A stretch of DNA of 64,000 bases from the NCBI RefSeq assembly GCF_023824195.1, contig NZ_CP085442.1:2518001-2582000 (forward strand), read 5' to 3'. Of this stretch, positions 33,772-42,537 are shown piece by piece. Within the stretch, counting starts at the first letter, position 1. Every line of letters starts with the position of its first letter. The position numbers were made by a program, and so were the translations under genes. The stretch is from Priestia megaterium. GTDB taxonomy: Bacteria > Bacillota > Bacilli > Bacillales > Bacillaceae_H. Below the pieces are notes generated by a model, which saw only the letters and a list, made by a program, of their open reading frames with translations, was not told the origin of the DNA and ran no database searches.

Positions 33772-34575
33772 ATGCGAATTGTTTCGCTTTGTCCAAGCAA
33801 TACAGAACTAATAGCGTATTTAAAATGTGAGCATTTGCTTGTAGCAATAGATGATTATTCCGATTGGCCGCAGTCTATTCAAGGTCTGCCGCGTTTAGGT
33901 CCTGATTTATCTATTAATATGGATGCGGTGGAAGAAGCTAAACCAGATTTAGTCCTAGCATCACTAAGCGTTCCTGGAATGGAGCGAAATATTGAAGAAC
34001 TAAAAAAACGAAAGCTTCCTTACGTCGTGTATAACCCTAATTCACTAGAAGATATTCGTCAAAATCTACAGGATTTAGGTCAGCGATTAAACTTGGAAAC
34101 AAACGCAGCTGAACTGTTAAAGCGGTATGATCAGTTTCTTTCTACATATAAAGGAATGGCACGTCAAATCGAAAAAGCCACTGTATACTGGGAATGGTGG
34201 CCAAAACCCGTTTTTACTCCTGGAAAAGCAAACTGGCTGACTGAAATTAGCGCGTTAGCGGGAGGAGAAAATATATTTGCTGATCACAAAGAGGCAAATG
34301 TACAGAGTGATTGGGAAGAAGTGCTCAAACGAAATCCACATCATGTGTGTTTGGCTTGGGTGGGCGTACAGACAAACAAAGTGAATCCAACGATTTTACA
34401 CAAAAGACCGAACTGGTCTGACATGTCTGCCATAAAAGAACATCGCGTATATGTACTAGAAGAATGGCTGTATTGTCGTCCTTCACCTAGGTTGCTGTTA
34501 GGATTAAAAAAACTCGCGCCGCTTCTTCATCCAGATACGTTTCCTGCATTTGACGGCAAGGATCCCTTATTATAA
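33772..34575 (+). CDS. BtuF-like cobalamin-binding protein without signal peptide
   Basis: The 267-residue protein begins MRIVSLCPSNTELIAYLKC, the start of the class III periplasmic-binding fold (helical-backbone metal receptor). DLVLASLSVPGMERNIEELKK, VYWEWWPKPVFTPG and WVGVQTNKV follow. Neither a lipobox nor a leader is present, so it is cytoplasmic, unlike true BtuF. No ABC transporter genes adjoin. It may handle cobalamin or another cofactor inside the cell. AGGAGGGG precedes the ATG; fabZ follows after 18 bases. Confidence 0.8.
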   Translation: MRIVSLCPSNTELIAYLKCEHLLVAIDDYSDWPQSIQGLPRLGPDLSINMDAVEEAKPDLVLASLSVPGMERNIEELKKRKLPYVVYNPNSLEDIRQNLQDLGQRLNLETNAAELLKRYDQFLSTYKGMARQIEKATVYWEWWPKPVFTPGKANWLTEISALAGGENIFADHKEANVQSDWEEVLKRNPHHVCLAWVGVQTNKVNPTILHKRPNWSDMSAIKEHRVYVLEEWLYCRPSPRLLLGLKKLAPLLHPDTFPAFDGKDPLL

Positions 34576-34593
34576 GAAAGAGGAGAGATACAT

Positions 34594-35019
34594 ATGAAAG
34601 ATATTGAACAAATAAAACATACCATTCAACACCGCTATCCTTTTTTACTTGTTGATCGCATCTCGGAACAAGAAGAAGGAAAGCTTGCGATAGGGATTAA
34701 ACAAGTAACAACAAATGAACCTTTTTTCCAAGGCCACTTCCCGGCCTATGCGGTAATGCCAGGTGTACTTATTGTTGAAGCTCTTGCTCAGCTCGGTGGA
34801 TTTGCCATGACTCTCAATGACCAACAAAAAGGAAAACTTGCTTTTTTAGCAGGGATAGATGAATGTCGCTTTAAGCGTCAAGTACGGCCAGGAGATACAC
34901 TCCGCTTAGAATTTGAGATTCTCAAGCAGCGCGGAAAGATTGTAAAAGGAAAAGGAAAAGCATTTGTAGACAGCGAGTTAGCTTGTGAAGCGGTCATTAC
35001 CTTTGCTCTTGATGTATAA
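34594..35019 (+). CDS. fabZ: 3-hydroxyacyl-[ACP] dehydratase FabZ-like
   Basis: This 141-residue hotdog-fold protein has FabZ signatures: the [11 protein letters not shown] start, catalytic His48 in [15 protein letters not shown] and the Glu in VEALAQLGG, then [20 protein letters not shown]. FabZ removes water from 3-hydroxyacyl-ACP in fatty-acid elongation. It lies 18 bases after the BtuF-like gene and is probably cotranscribed. Whether it is the only FabZ in the genome is not visible here. Confidence 0.9.
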   Translation: MKDIEQIKHTIQHRYPFLLVDRISEQEEGKLAIGIKQVTTNEPFFQGHFPAYAVMPGVLIVEALAQLGGFAMTLNDQQKGKLAFLAGIDECRFKRQVRPGDTLRLEFEILKQRGKIVKGKGKAFVDSELACEAVITFALDV

Positions 35020-35119
35020 TACAAACGCCTTTGTCGAAAAAGCAGCGGATGTTAGCAAGATGCAAACGATCAATTTTTAAAAAAGAAAACAAGTCAGGAT
35101 AAAGCGTATCGAAGGACAC

Positions 35120-35146
35120 CGCCTTATGGCATAAGGGCATTTTTTT
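35120..35146 (+). terminator. Terminator after fabZ
   Basis: A hairpin from GCCTTAT/ATAAGGGC with a T-run of seven, about 100 bases past the stop. Confidence 0.75.
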
Positions 35147-35223
35147 GTAAATACCTTAATTAAACTTCCTTTTGATGAAAGAAGAAACGGGGTATAGAAG
35201 AAAAAAGGAGAGGGGAGAATGCG

Positions 35224-35499
35224 GTGAGAACATTAACGGAAGTTGTTGTATTACTCACACTATTGGGTACGTATATAGGCATCTCACTACTTGTCTACAA
35301 ACGGAAAAGAACGAATCCGTTTTTCTACAGCATTTACTTTTATTTAGCTACCAGCGTCATTTTGATTTGCTTGGTTATCTTTTGGCTTCAGCTTCGTTTT
35401 GGACTCACTGATAAGCAAGTAGGAGGATTGCTTATCAGTGTGGTTGCATTCTTTTTACTTATTTATGGGTTGTTAAAAACAAAACAAAAAGACAGGTAG
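35224..35499 (+). CDS. Three-helix membrane protein, 91 residues
   Basis: GGAGAGGGGAGAATGCG precedes a GTG start. Three hydrophobic segments are separated by short basic loops (YKRKRTNPFFY), and the tail is KTKQKDR. No family recognised. An overlapping frame from 35172 is a shadow. Confidence 0.65.
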   Translation: MRTLTEVVVLLTLLGTYIGISLLVYKRKRTNPFFYSIYFYLATSVILICLVIFWLQLRFGLTDKQVGGLLISVVAFFLLIYGLLKTKQKDR

Positions 35500-35520
35500 C
35501 CGATGCTATCTGTTTTTATT
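35492..35520 (+). terminator. Terminator overlapping the end of the membrane gene
   Basis: The stem ACAGGTAGC/GCTATCTGT is followed by TTTTTATTT. It includes the stop codon. Confidence 0.8.
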
Positions 35521-35675
35521 TATATTCATGTTATATATTTTTATCAATTGCAGTGTCAATTGAATGGATCTCTTCATATACTAAAGATAACAGCTTTCTT
35601 TTGCAGGTTAGTTGACATCGTAGCTTATAACTCGCTATTCTTTTGATAATTCATTTTGTGAAAGGAAGTGGACGT

Positions 35676-36296
35676 ATGGATGCATCCCGTATTATAGCTA
35701 AGTTAGAAAATCGGATACCGACAATTCTTGGGATGGAGCAGTTTTCTCGCTTCGGTATTCTTGTTCCGCTTATTGAAAAACAAGGGGAACTACATGTTTT
35801 ATTTGAGGTAAGAGCGCTCGATTTACGAAGACAGCCTGGAGAAATTTGTTTTCCAGGAGGGCGTGTTGAGAAGACGGATGCAGACGAAAAAGAAACGGCT
35901 ATCCGTGAAACATCTGAGGAGTTAGGGATTACGTCCCAATCTATTCAGCAAGTACAAGCTTTAGATTATATTGTTTCTCAATTCGGAACAATCATTTATC
36001 CTTATGTAGGTTTTATTGATGAGTCGCTTGAACTTCGACCGAATCCTTCGGAAGTAGCAGAAGTATTTACCGTGCCTCTTTCTTTTTTTAAGCATACTGA
36101 ACCTGATATACACAATATCCATTTCAGAGTAGAACCCGAACATAATTTTCCTTATGACGCGATTATTGGTGGTGAAAATTATAATTGGCAAACAAGAGAG
36201 ATGGAAGAACATTTTTATTACTATGAAGATCGAGTCATATGGGGACTGACAGCAAAAGTGATTTATCACTTAGTAAATGTATTAAATGATAAATAA
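35676..36296 (+). CDS. NUDIX hydrolase, CoA pyrophosphatase-like (NudL/YeaB type)
   Basis: The ATG at 35676 follows AAAGGAAGTGG. The 206-residue protein has the upstream PGEICFPGGRVE and the Nudix core KETAIRETSEELGI (RExxEE), the pattern of the CoA/acyl-CoA pyrophosphatase subgroup. It probably cleaves CoA or related dinucleotides. The substrate is inferred from the subgroup. Confidence 0.88.
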   Translation: MDASRIIAKLENRIPTILGMEQFSRFGILVPLIEKQGELHVLFEVRALDLRRQPGEICFPGGRVEKTDADEKETAIRETSEELGITSQSIQQVQALDYIVSQFGTIIYPYVGFIDESLELRPNPSEVAEVFTVPLSFFKHTEPDIHNIHFRVEPEHNFPYDAIIGGENYNWQTREMEEHFYYYEDRVIWGLTAKVIYHLVNVLNDK

Positions 36297-36329
36297 AAAG
36301 CAGCGAATACGTATTCGCTGCTTTTTTTA
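36296..36329. terminator. Bidirectional terminator, Nudix gene / yhfK-like gene
   Basis: A 14-bp arm pair (AAAGCAGCGAATAC/GTATTCGCTGCTTT) with A- and T-runs lies between convergent genes. Confidence 0.92.
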
Positions 36330-36331
36330 TA

Positions 36332-36976
36332 TTAAATAGATTGAATAGCCTCTGCGATAGGCGTATCGCCTGAAACTAAATCAAAAGAACGTCCGAATGT
36401 ATGATCTTCACTTAACGTTTCCACTACTACACGCGCTACATCTTCGCGAGGAATTGATCCGCGCTCTTTGTTCTCCCCAGCATCTACACGTCCTGTTCCT
36501 GGTTCGTTTAACAATCCGCCTGGTCGAACAATTGTATATGTTAATCCGCTTGCTTCTAAGATTTTATCTGCATAATGTTTGGCTACATAGTAAGGAATTA
36601 GTGAAGTATTCCAGTTTTCACGGTGATGTGCTTGAAGTGCGCTTACCATCACAAATCGTTTAATACCTAAATCTTCTGCAGCTTCCATCGCTTTTACCGC
36701 ACCGTCTAAATCAATTAAAAGTGTCTTATCATGGCCTGTATTTCCGCCTGATCCTGCGCTAAAGATAACGGCGTCACAGCCTTTCATCACTTCCTTAATT
36801 TCATGTACAGTGCCTTCTAAGCTTGCAAAAGCCATTTCGATACCTCTTGCCTCAAGTTCTTTTGCTTGTTCTTCTTTACGAACCATCGCACGTACAGTGT
36901 GCACATCACTTTCATTCAAAATGTTTACAATATTTTTGCCTACTTGACCATTCGCACCAATTACAAGAACTTTCAT
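36332..36976 (-). CDS. NAD(P)-binding atypical SDR protein (YhfK-like)
   Basis: From the ATG preceded by AAAGGAGCAAA the product has 214 residues, the size of B. subtilis YhfK. The Rossmann motif GANGQVGKNI is at residues 7-16, followed by VRKEEQAKELEARG, DAVIFSAGSGG and the YVAKHYADKILEASGLTYTIVRPGGL block. It lacks the classical YxxxK catalytic arrangement of full SDRs. It is divergent from the lcfB-type ligase gene, the same gene order as yhfK-yhfL in B. subtilis. Confidence 0.88.
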   Translation of the reverse strand: MKVLVIGANGQVGKNIVNILNESDVHTVRAMVRKEEQAKELEARGIEMAFASLEGTVHEIKEVMKGCDAVIFSAGSGGNTGHDKTLLIDLDGAVKAMEAAEDLGIKRFVMVSALQAHHRENWNTSLIPYYVAKHYADKILEASGLTYTIVRPGGLLNEPGTGRVDAGENKERGSIPREDVARVVVETLSEDHTFGRSFDLVSGDTPIAEAIQSI

Positions 36977-37387
36977 GTCTAAATTTGCTCCTTTCAAATC
37001 CAAATACTTATATATTATTGTTTCATATTCACCGTTTTCATTCAATAAATGAGCTCAAAATCCGGTGAATAAGGGGAAAGTAAGAAAATATATTAAAAAA
37101 ATGAAAAACAAGAAATAAAAACTAATTTACAAACAAAAAAAGGAAAAAAATAGTTCGTTAAACCCAGTGTCTGAACTATTTAAATTTTGTGAAATTTTCT
37201 CAAACCCTTGATAATACAACACTTCTTAAAAACAGTATTTCTTTTAACATCTCCCGATACAACCTATATAAACACATTTTGATAATTTTAAACTTTTACT
37301 TCGGAAAAATTTTTTGTTATTATGTTTTAGTCATTAAAATATTCACGAACGAAATATTTAGTCCGAGCGGACAAAGGAGAGGATAAA
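36977..37387. other. 411-bp divergent promoter region yhfK/lcfB
   Basis: A/T-rich with no credible gene. For the ligase: TTTACT (37295-37300), a 17-base spacer and TATTAT (37318-37323), then a 12-bp palindrome GTCCGAGCGGAC (37361-37372) immediately before the ribosome binding site. A TCATT-N5-AATGA dyad occurs near 37040. No B. subtilis-type FadR site is evident. Confidence 0.6.
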
Positions 37388-38899
37388 ATGAACACATTAC
37401 AATACTTAGTCGCAGAACGTGCAGAGATTTCTCCTCAACATGAAGCACTAGTTGAACATAATGAACGTTATACATTTAATGAATTTCATGAAAAAGTAAA
37501 TCAATTGTCTCATTACTTCTTAGAGAAAGGAATCCAAAAAGGAGATCGTATTGGTATCTTAGCACATACAAGCATTGCTTACCCAGTCGTTACAATGGGG
37601 ATTTTACAAGTGGGAGCAGTCGTTGTTCCATTAAGTAAGAGCATGACACCTTATGAGCTTGATAGCATTATTACGAGCGGACAGTTAAAAGCGATTATCC
37701 ACCACAATGAATTTACGTCTGTATTAGAAAAAGCGGAACAAACGGATGGACTTAGCTTTACGTTAAAAATTGAGGATGCAAAAGAATTTACAACTCAATT
37801 CTCAGCCTATAACACAAACACACCAGAAGCACTTCCTGAAGTACTTCCTGAAGATCTAGCATTGATGATGTTCACATCAGGTACAACAGGCAAATCAAAA
37901 GGATGTATGATTGCACATGGATCAGTAAGTGCCTTTTTAAATTCTGGCGGACAGGAAGAACGTGCAAATATCGATAAAAGCATGCGCTATTTGTTTGTTC
38001 ATCCATTCTTCCATATGAGTTCGATGAGCATTTTATTTATGTGCATTAACACAGGAAACACAATGGTATGTTCTGAGGAAACAGATCCAGCTAAAGTAAT
38101 TGAGGTAATTGAAAAAGAAAACATTAAAATGCTGTTTGCACTACCACCGGCATTAAAATACATCGTAGAAGAGCTTGAAAAAGGAGATCACTATGATTTC
38201 CCTCTAAAACTTGCTGTGTCAGGCGGAACAAAAGTATCTGAGTCTTTAATCGAACAATATGATCGTAACGGAATGATTTTAGCTCAAGGGTACGGAAGCA
38301 CAGAAGCTTGGATTATCAGTTCATGGCATCCTCAAATGGGATGGAAGAAAGTAAGCTCTGCTGGAAAACCTGCTCCACATGTAGAAGTTAAAATTGTAGA
38401 TCCGGATACACGTCAAGAAGTACCAACTGGAGAAAAAGGTGAAGTACTCGTACGAAGCCCTTATCTTTTCAAAGGCTACTGGCAAAACGAAGAAGCAACA
38501 AACGCTGTCTTACAAGATGGCTGGCTAGCGATGGGGGATGCAGGTCGATTAGATGAAGACGGATTTCTTTATATTGAAGGACGCTATAAAGATGTAATTG
38601 TATATGGAGGAGACAACATCTACCCAGATCAAGTAGAAGAAGTTGTCCTAGCAGCAGATGGCGTGTTAGAAGCGACAGTTGTCGGCATGCCTGATGATGT
38701 GTACGGCGAAGTTCCATATGCATTTGTTGTTAAACAAGAAGCATCTGCTTTAACTGAAGAAGATGTAGTGAACTTCTGTAAAGAAAGATTAGCACCATAT
38801 AAAGTGCCAACTGTTGTATTTGTTTCATCACTTCCTAAAAACAGCGTAGGAAAAGTGTTGAAAAACGAAGTGAAAAAACAAGCCTTAGCACACGCATAA
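37388..38899 (+). CDS. lcfB: Long-chain acyl-CoA ligase-type AMP-forming synthetase (LcfB/YhfL-like)
   Basis: This 503-residue adenylate-forming enzyme has the P-loop-like MFTSGTTGKSKG at about 160-171, GYGSTEAW, the TGD-equivalent LAMGDAGRLDEDG, and the C-terminal lysine motif LPKNSVGKVLK. It activates fatty acids to acyl-CoA with ATP. Context (YhfK-like neighbour) and length support LcfB. AAAGGAGAGG precedes the ATG. A MarR-type regulator lies convergent downstream. Confidence 0.88.
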   Translation: MNTLQYLVAERAEISPQHEALVEHNERYTFNEFHEKVNQLSHYFLEKGIQKGDRIGILAHTSIAYPVVTMGILQVGAVVVPLSKSMTPYELDSIITSGQLKAIIHHNEFTSVLEKAEQTDGLSFTLKIEDAKEFTTQFSAYNTNTPEALPEVLPEDLALMMFTSGTTGKSKGCMIAHGSVSAFLNSGGQEERANIDKSMRYLFVHPFFHMSSMSILFMCINTGNTMVCSEETDPAKVIEVIEKENIKMLFALPPALKYIVEELEKGDHYDFPLKLAVSGGTKVSESLIEQYDRNGMILAQGYGSTEAWIISSWHPQMGWKKVSSAGKPAPHVEVKIVDPDTRQEVPTGEKGEVLVRSPYLFKGYWQNEEATNAVLQDGWLAMGDAGRLDEDGFLYIEGRYKDVIVYGGDNIYPDQVEEVVLAADGVLEATVVGMPDDVYGEVPYAFVVKQEASALTEEDVVNFCKERLAPYKVPTVVFVSSLPKNSVGKVLKNEVKKQALAHA

Positions 38900-38900
38900 T

Positions 38901-38931
38901 AAAAAAGCGGCCTTTATAGCCGCTTTTTTAT
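38901..38931. terminator. Bidirectional terminator, lcfB / marR-type gene
   Basis: A 10-bp stem (AAAAAGCGGC/GCCGCTTTTT) with a T-run. Confidence 0.9.
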
Positions 38932-38933
38932 AT

Positions 38934-39392
38934 TTATTGCTGTAATTTTTGAGATATTTTTTTCATAATGTGAAAGTATTGATCTCTTTCTTCTTCTGAT
39001 AAGTGTGAAAGTAAATCTGACCAAAAATCGACACGAGTAGCTTGCAATATTTCGACAACCTTTTCGCCTTTTTCAGTCAACTCTACCCACACGCTTCGGC
39101 GGTTTTGCTTTTTATAAATACGATTCACAAGCTTATCATCTTCTAATTGATTTAATACAATGGTGATAGCACCGGGTGAGAGCCCAAGTACTTTTGTGAT
39201 ATCGCTAACAATACAGCTTTTTTTATCGTGAATGGTTTTTAAGATTGCCTCTTTTGTTGAAGTTAAATGATAGGGAAGCAAATCATATTTCTCACCGATT
39301 ACGGTGTTTTTATATTTTAAAAGAGCTTCTTTTACATGATCTATACTTTCTAGCTGATGACTAATCTCTTCTTTGCTATAACGTTCAGTCAA
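38934..39392 (-). CDS. MarR-family transcriptional regulator
   Basis: The start is taken as TTG at 39392, eight bases after GAGGAGG; the frame opens at another TTG (39416) that lacks such a site. The 152-residue product has a winged helix (about 55-125; SCIVSDITKVLGLSPGAITIVLNQLEDDKLVNRIYKKQNRRSVWVELTEKG) between dimerisation helices. It lies between two acyl-CoA ligase genes, so control of fatty-acid activation is plausible, as an inference. Confidence 0.88.
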   Translation of the reverse strand: MTERYSKEEISHQLESIDHVKEALLKYKNTVIGEKYDLLPYHLTSTKEAILKTIHDKKSCIVSDITKVLGLSPGAITIVLNQLEDDKLVNRIYKKQNRRSVWVELTEKGEKVVEILQATRVDFWSDLLSHLSEEERDQYFHIMKKISQKLQQ

Positions 39393-39792
39393 GCGTAAAT
39401 CCTCCTCATAAAACAAATTCCATTTTTACCATTATACCATGTATAATGCCCATAGAAAAATGAACAACACCGCGAAAATTGTCAGAAAAATTTTAAAATA
39501 ATTACCATAATTCGTTAAAAAATCCTTGTTTTCGTGCTATTATATATAAGAATAGTAATAATAGGAAACGCATACAACATTTGTTTTCTATTGAGTTCAT
39601 AAGAAAAAATGGGGTCTATGAACATCATTCCGCTTTACCTCATGTGTTGAACAAAGAAAAAAATATAAAAAATGGTGATTATTCACTTTGACATATCGTC
39701 TTTTATAAGATGTTTGTATAAAATGAATGTATACATATTTTTATAGAAAAAACATATTGAGGTAAAGCCGAGATATGGGGGGATTCAATTAC
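39393..39792. other. 400-bp divergent region marR/vanW
   Basis: No gene seen. A marR-side TATAAT occurs in the minus strand near 39440. On the plus strand TTAAAA, a 17-base spacer and TATTAT end near 39545. A second TTTGACA-containing stretch lies near 39690. No inverted-repeat operator stands out. Confidence 0.5.
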
Positions 39793-40755
39793 ATGAAGAA
39801 AGTCTTAGGGGCGCTTTTGCTTGGCGCGACAATTGTTAGTGCGTTTATTGCGTACAGCATGTATACCAATCATTCTGCAAAGCAAACAGCCGCGATAGAA
39901 CAAAAACAAGCAGCGAAAAAAGCAGAAAAAAAGACTGAGAAAAAGAAAAAACCAGTCCTTAAAGTCGAAGACCTGACGTATCAGTTGAAAGATTCCCGCA
40001 CAGGACAAGTAATGAAAGAATTCAAGCCGATTCATTACAAGGATAAAGACGTATACGACCAAGAAATTAAGCAATTAGCGTCTGAGCTGGCAAAAGGGAT
40101 CGACACGCCTATGCAAAACATAAAAATGGATGCAAATGGATCGTTAACCGGTGGGTCCAAACAAATCATTTTAAAAGAAGCAGAGCTTGTTAAAAATCTG
40201 CAGAACTTAAATACGAAACAATTGGATGTGAAGGTTCCGATTTACGAAACCGCTCCAAATGTAACGGCAGCATCTGCTCAAGGGATCGCTGATGTATCGC
40301 TAGCTTCGTATTCTACACGTTTTCGTCCAAGTGATACAAGTCGAAACAGAAATGTTCAGCTATCAGCAGAAGCGATTAATAACGTTGTATTAGGTCCAGG
40401 AGATTCATTTTCTTATAATCAAACAGTTGGGGAGCGCACAGCAGAAAGAGGCTATCAGCCTGCTCCTGAAATTATCAACAAACAGCTGGTGATGGGAATT
40501 GGCGGAGGGATCTGCCAAACATCTTCTACGCTATTTAATGCTATTGACGGCGCTGGTCTTCAAGTGACAGCTAGGTCTCACCATTCAAAACATGTAGGTT
40601 ATGTACCTGCAGGAAGAGATGCAACCGTATCGTGGGGAGGACCTGATTTTAAGTTCACAAACAACAAAGATTACCCTGTCATCATTAAAGCGTACGCAAA
40701 CGTAAATACCGGTGTTTTAACGGTAGATGTTCGTACTTCGCAGCGTGCTATCTAA
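39793..40755 (+). CDS. VanW-family cell-surface protein
   Basis: The ATG at 39793 follows ATGGGGGGA. The 320-residue protein has an N-terminal signal/anchor (VLGALLLGATIVSAFIAYSMY), a Lys/Ala/Glu-rich linker, and a VanW domain (about 155-285) with SLASYSTRFRPSDTSRNRNVQ, GPGDSFSYNQTVG and GGGICQTSSTLFNA. VanW proteins are extracytoplasmic, and some associate with vancomycin-resistance or spore/cell-wall loci. Enzymatic role unknown. Confidence 0.9.
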   Translation: MKKVLGALLLGATIVSAFIAYSMYTNHSAKQTAAIEQKQAAKKAEKKTEKKKKPVLKVEDLTYQLKDSRTGQVMKEFKPIHYKDKDVYDQEIKQLASELAKGIDTPMQNIKMDANGSLTGGSKQIILKEAELVKNLQNLNTKQLDVKVPIYETAPNVTAASAQGIADVSLASYSTRFRPSDTSRNRNVQLSAEAINNVVLGPGDSFSYNQTVGERTAERGYQPAPEIINKQLVMGIGGGICQTSSTLFNAIDGAGLQVTARSHHSKHVGYVPAGRDATVSWGGPDFKFTNNKDYPVIIKAYANVNTGVLTVDVRTSQRAI

Positions 40756-40756
40756 T

Positions 40757-40794
40757 AAAAAAAAGACGTATCCTAACAGATACGTCTTTTTTTT
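40757..40794. terminator. Bidirectional terminator, vanW / mbcS
   Basis: A 12-bp stem (AAAAGACGTATC/GATACGTCTTTT) with A- and T-runs lies between convergent genes. Confidence 0.92.
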
Positions 40795-40800
40795 CATTTA

Positions 40801-42381
40801 TTATGCTTTTTGTTGCTCGCGTTCACGAAGTTCCACACGTCGAATTTTACCTGAATTAGTTTTTGGCAATTCATCAATAAATTCAATTACGCGAGGATAC
40901 TTGTAAGGTGCAGTTAGAGCCTTTACGTGATTTTGCAGCTCTTTAATAAACCCTGCATCTGTTGTTTTTACATGATCGACAAGAACAACATAAGCTTTTA
41001 CAACATGGCCGCGATCAGCATCTGGGCTAGCTACAACGGCACATTCTTTCACCGCTGGATGCTTAATTAACGCATCTTCAACTTCAAACGGCCCAATTGT
41101 ATAGCCAGAACTGATAATAATATCATCTCCGCGTCCTTGGAACCAGTAATAGTTCTCTTCATCCTTAGAAGCGCGGTCACCTGTTAAATAGTAGTTTCCT
41201 TTATACGTTTTCTCAGTACGCTCCATATCTTTGTAGTAGTGCTTGAAAAGAGAAGGGAGGTCTCTACGAACGGCAATGTCTCCAACTTCTCCAGGCTTAC
41301 AAGGTTCGCCGTCTTCATTAATGATTTCTACAAACCCTTCAAGCATCGGTTTACCCATTGAACCAATCTTCGTTTTTACACCTTTTAAGGTACCAATCAA
41401 AAGGGTATTTTCCGTTTGGCCGTATCCATCACGTACTTGGATATTAAAATATTTTTTAAACACATTAATAACTTCTTCGTTTAGCGGTTCTCCGGCAGAT
41501 ACAGCGCTATGAAGGTGAGACAGGTCAAAACGTTCAAGCTCATCAATTTTAGCCATAAAGCGGTACTCTGTTGGCGTGCAGCACAGTACGTTTACTTTTT
41601 CATCCTGTAAAATTTCTAAAAACTTTTTAGGTTCAAAACGTCCGTTATAGATAATGCCTGTTGCACCTTGTCCAAGTACAGATAAAAACGGACTCCAAAT
41701 CCATTTCTGCCAACCAGGACCTGCTGTTGCCCAGACCGTATCGCCTTTTTTAATATCTAACCATTCAGCAGCAGCGATACGAAGGTGAGCATAAGCCCAT
41801 CCATGAGTATGAACAACGCCTTTTGGCTGTCCTGTTGTACCAGATGTATAAGGAAGGAATGCCGTATCATCTTTAGTTGTTTTAGCTGCTTGGAACTGTT
41901 CTGATGCATCCGCCGTAAGTGACTCTAAGCGCGTCCATGACGTAACATCAGCACCAAACGTAATTTTATGTTGTAGAGAAGTAGGGAAGTTTTCAATCTT
42001 ATCGATCTCATTGCAGAAAGGATGGTAAGAAATAATCGCTTTTGCTTCAGCGTGATGTAAACGATATTGGATATCTTTTGCGCGTAATAGTTCTGAAGAA
42101 GGAATTACAATAATACCTGCTTTTAAGCATGCTAAGTAAATAGCATACGATTCAATAAGGCGAGGCGCAATAACTAAAACGTGATCGCCTTTTGTTAAAC
42201 CTAGCTCTGTTAACCCGTTTGCCACTTTATTGGCTTTTGCTAACAGCTGGTTATATGTAATTTCCTCACGTGCACCGTCAGCGTCCTGCCACTTTAACGC
42301 AAGCTGATCGGATGCATGTTTTTCAATTTCCTCTGTTAAGTTGTAATGTTCACTTGGAACTAAATCTTTTAGTTGAATCAT
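40801..42381 (-). CDS. mbcS: Medium/branched-chain acyl-CoA synthetase MbcS
   Basis: This 526-residue AMP-forming synthetase closely follows the Bacillus MbcS (YtcI) pattern: PYTSGTTGQPKGVVHTH, WATAGPGWQKWIWSPF, RDGYGQTENTLLIG, YYLTGDRASKDEENYYWFQGRGDD and the C-terminal LPKTNSGKIRRVELR. MbcS activates short branched acids such as 2-methylbutyrate and isobutyrate, precursors of anteiso/iso fatty acids. A perfect palindrome lies at the presumed -35 region. Confidence 0.9.
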   Translation of the reverse strand: MIQLKDLVPSEHYNLTEEIEKHASDQLALKWQDADGAREEITYNQLLAKANKVANGLTELGLTKGDHVLVIAPRLIESYAIYLACLKAGIIVIPSSELLRAKDIQYRLHHAEAKAIISYHPFCNEIDKIENFPTSLQHKITFGADVTSWTRLESLTADASEQFQAAKTTKDDTAFLPYTSGTTGQPKGVVHTHGWAYAHLRIAAAEWLDIKKGDTVWATAGPGWQKWIWSPFLSVLGQGATGIIYNGRFEPKKFLEILQDEKVNVLCCTPTEYRFMAKIDELERFDLSHLHSAVSAGEPLNEEVINVFKKYFNIQVRDGYGQTENTLLIGTLKGVKTKIGSMGKPMLEGFVEIINEDGEPCKPGEVGDIAVRRDLPSLFKHYYKDMERTEKTYKGNYYLTGDRASKDEENYYWFQGRGDDIIISSGYTIGPFEVEDALIKHPAVKECAVVASPDADRGHVVKAYVVLVDHVKTTDAGFIKELQNHVKALTAPYKYPRVIEFIDELPKTNSGKIRRVELREREQQKA

Positions 42382-42447
42382 ACAAACGACTCCTTATATT
42401 ATAGATATCAATGATTTTTTATCATTACTATTATTATATTACTAACT

Positions 42448-42466
42448 ATTAGTACTTGCTACTAAT
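42448..42466. promoter_or_regulatory. Perfect 7-5-7 palindrome in the mbcS promoter
   Basis: ATTAGTA-CTTGC-TACTAAT, about 70 bases upstream of mbcS. On the minus strand a TATAAT lies about 14 bases further toward the gene, so the palindrome overlaps the -35 zone and looks like a repressor site. Confidence 0.55.
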
Positions 42467-42490
42467 TTGTTTTGGGTTTTAGTAAAAAAG

Positions 42491-42527
42491 CAAAAAAAGA
42501 CCCGCTTGTCTTATTAAGACAGCGGGT
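42491..42527 (-). terminator. Terminator of the duplicated-domain gene
   Basis: The stem GACCCGCT/AGCGGGT with inner GTCTT/AAGAC has a seven-T run on the minus strand. Confidence 0.85.
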
Positions 42528-42537
42528 ATAACGTATG

